From the NCBI GenBank assembly GCA_030998225.1, contig JAPYXD010000403.1:3906001-3970000 (forward strand): a stretch of 64,000 bases of DNA, written 5' to 3'. The DNA comes from Diplolepis rosae. Its lineage: Eukaryota; Arthropoda; Insecta; Hymenoptera; Diplolepididae. Positions within the stretch are counted from its first letter, which is position 1, and the number at the start of each line of letters is the position of its first letter. A model generated the notes under the pieces. The model was not told the DNA's origin. It did no database searches and saw nothing but the letters and a program-made list of their open reading frames with translations. Shown in pieces: positions 63,447-64,000 of the stretch. Position numbers and translations under genes: made by a program.

Positions 63447-64000
63447 GTGAAAACACCCACATTTAATAAAATGAATAAAAAGGTAGTCCAGGAAAGCGAA
63501 AACATTGATGTAGTTGATCCTAACAAAAGTGGACTTGAACTAAATGATGCCACTTTGGAGAAGGCAGAAGCTAGTACGTCAAATCTTCCACCACGAGGTG
63601 AAGATCCTCTCATTCATTTAAAGAACAATGTGACGAGACAAAATATACCTCCTCTTAATGTGAGGGTCCAAGGAGGTGATTATTCTGGTGCTCCTACCTG
63701 TGTAGATAAATTGACAGAAGAGGATGGAGCTGAGGCACTTGGAGACTACGCGGATGACGATCCCAATGAGGATATCATGGACCCACAGTCCAATCTAATG
63801 AGTAAGCCCATGATTCCTAAAACGATCCCGAATAAAAGTACTACTGTACCGACATATACTGACTTTATAGCGATTACCTAAGAGCTACACTAGGGGTGAT
63901 TAGAGATGACACAATCAACATACAAGTTATCTTATCTTCCCAGGCTATAGCTAAAATGAATAAGCTTCTCTATATAATAGGCAATATGGACACAGAGATT
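63447..64000 (+). pseudogene. jockey-like LINE ORF1, N-terminal part (runs off the window)
   Basis: 144 codons from 63447, hydrophilic and acidic (NPNEDIMDPQSNLMSKPMIP), ending VPTYTDFIAIT at 63879-63881. After a one-base shift near 63876 the text continues as DYLRATLGVIRD and AKMNKLLYIIGNMDTEI to the edge. The layout (acidic head, YTxF helix, then a small alpha/beta domain) parallels DYSKFIKRLKDF...DTLKNELDIMG in the LINE at 55.5 kb, so I take it as ORF1 of a related LINE. Moderate certainty only. Confidence 0.45.

Overview
This window looks like a transposon-rich, AT-rich intergenic stretch of an arthropod nuclear genome, most likely an insect. The reasons are the element types present (R1-like and jockey-like LINEs, a Penelope-like element, mariner, Tc1, hAT and piggyBac-like DNA transposons, Ty3/gypsy retroelements) and the absence of operons, ribosome binding sites or dense coding. 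Nothing points firmly to an order; Hymenoptera is only a guess from the flavour of the LINEs. I found no convincing host gene, tRNA or rRNA. Almost everything recognisable is a mobile element, and most copies are broken.

Layout. 1-3453: a Ty3/gypsy retrotransposon (element A, minus strand) entering from the left edge, with RT, protease, an intact gag, a primer binding site and a short LTR. 3908-12360: a second, unusual retroelement on the minus strand (element B). From its 5' side it has gag with seven zinc knuckles in a row, two successive retropepsin domains, Ty3-type RT, RNase H and integrase, and a membrane glycoprotein gene that is unlike the usual insect retrovirus Env and resembles chuvirus-type glycoproteins. 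A related solo LTR lies at 37045-37925. 13.2-19.3 kb: a decayed multicopy gene of unknown family, a 42-bp tandem repeat, a GC-rich block with TATA box and five hairpins inside a 2.1-kb inverted-repeat unit, and a 280-bp direct repeat. 21.3-26.0 kb: a Penelope-like element (RT and GIY-YIG endonuclease) with long terminal inverted repeats, hammerhead-like motifs and a deleted mariner inserted in one repeat.

26.2-27.7 kb: a scrambled R1-like LINE fragment. 28.8-32.5 kb: four small non-autonomous elements or repeats. 34.0-37.0 kb: a nearly complete R1-like ORF2. Its probable ORF1 lies at 42.65-43.5 kb, separated by a solo LTR and a hAT transposon. 43.9-46.2 kb: a branched palindrome with a TTAA-duplicating insertion in one arm. 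48.6-49.95 kb: a decayed gene whose acidic residues are arranged as in FEN1/PIN nucleases and which ends in a cysteine-rich tail. 51.2-55.6 kb: a jockey-like LINE carrying a 590-bp near-perfect palindrome and a TTAA element. 58.1-62.5 kb: Tc1, hAT, mariner-like and hAT-derivative fragments. 63.4-64.0 kb: the start of another jockey-like LINE on the plus strand.

The elements are nested rather than cooperating. Several insertions can be proved within the window because an empty site survives in the partner arm of an inverted repeat or in the interrupted reading frame. The most interesting objects are element B (knuckle array, double protease, foreign glycoprotein), the FEN-like/cysteine-tail family, the GC-rich hairpin array and the branched palindrome.
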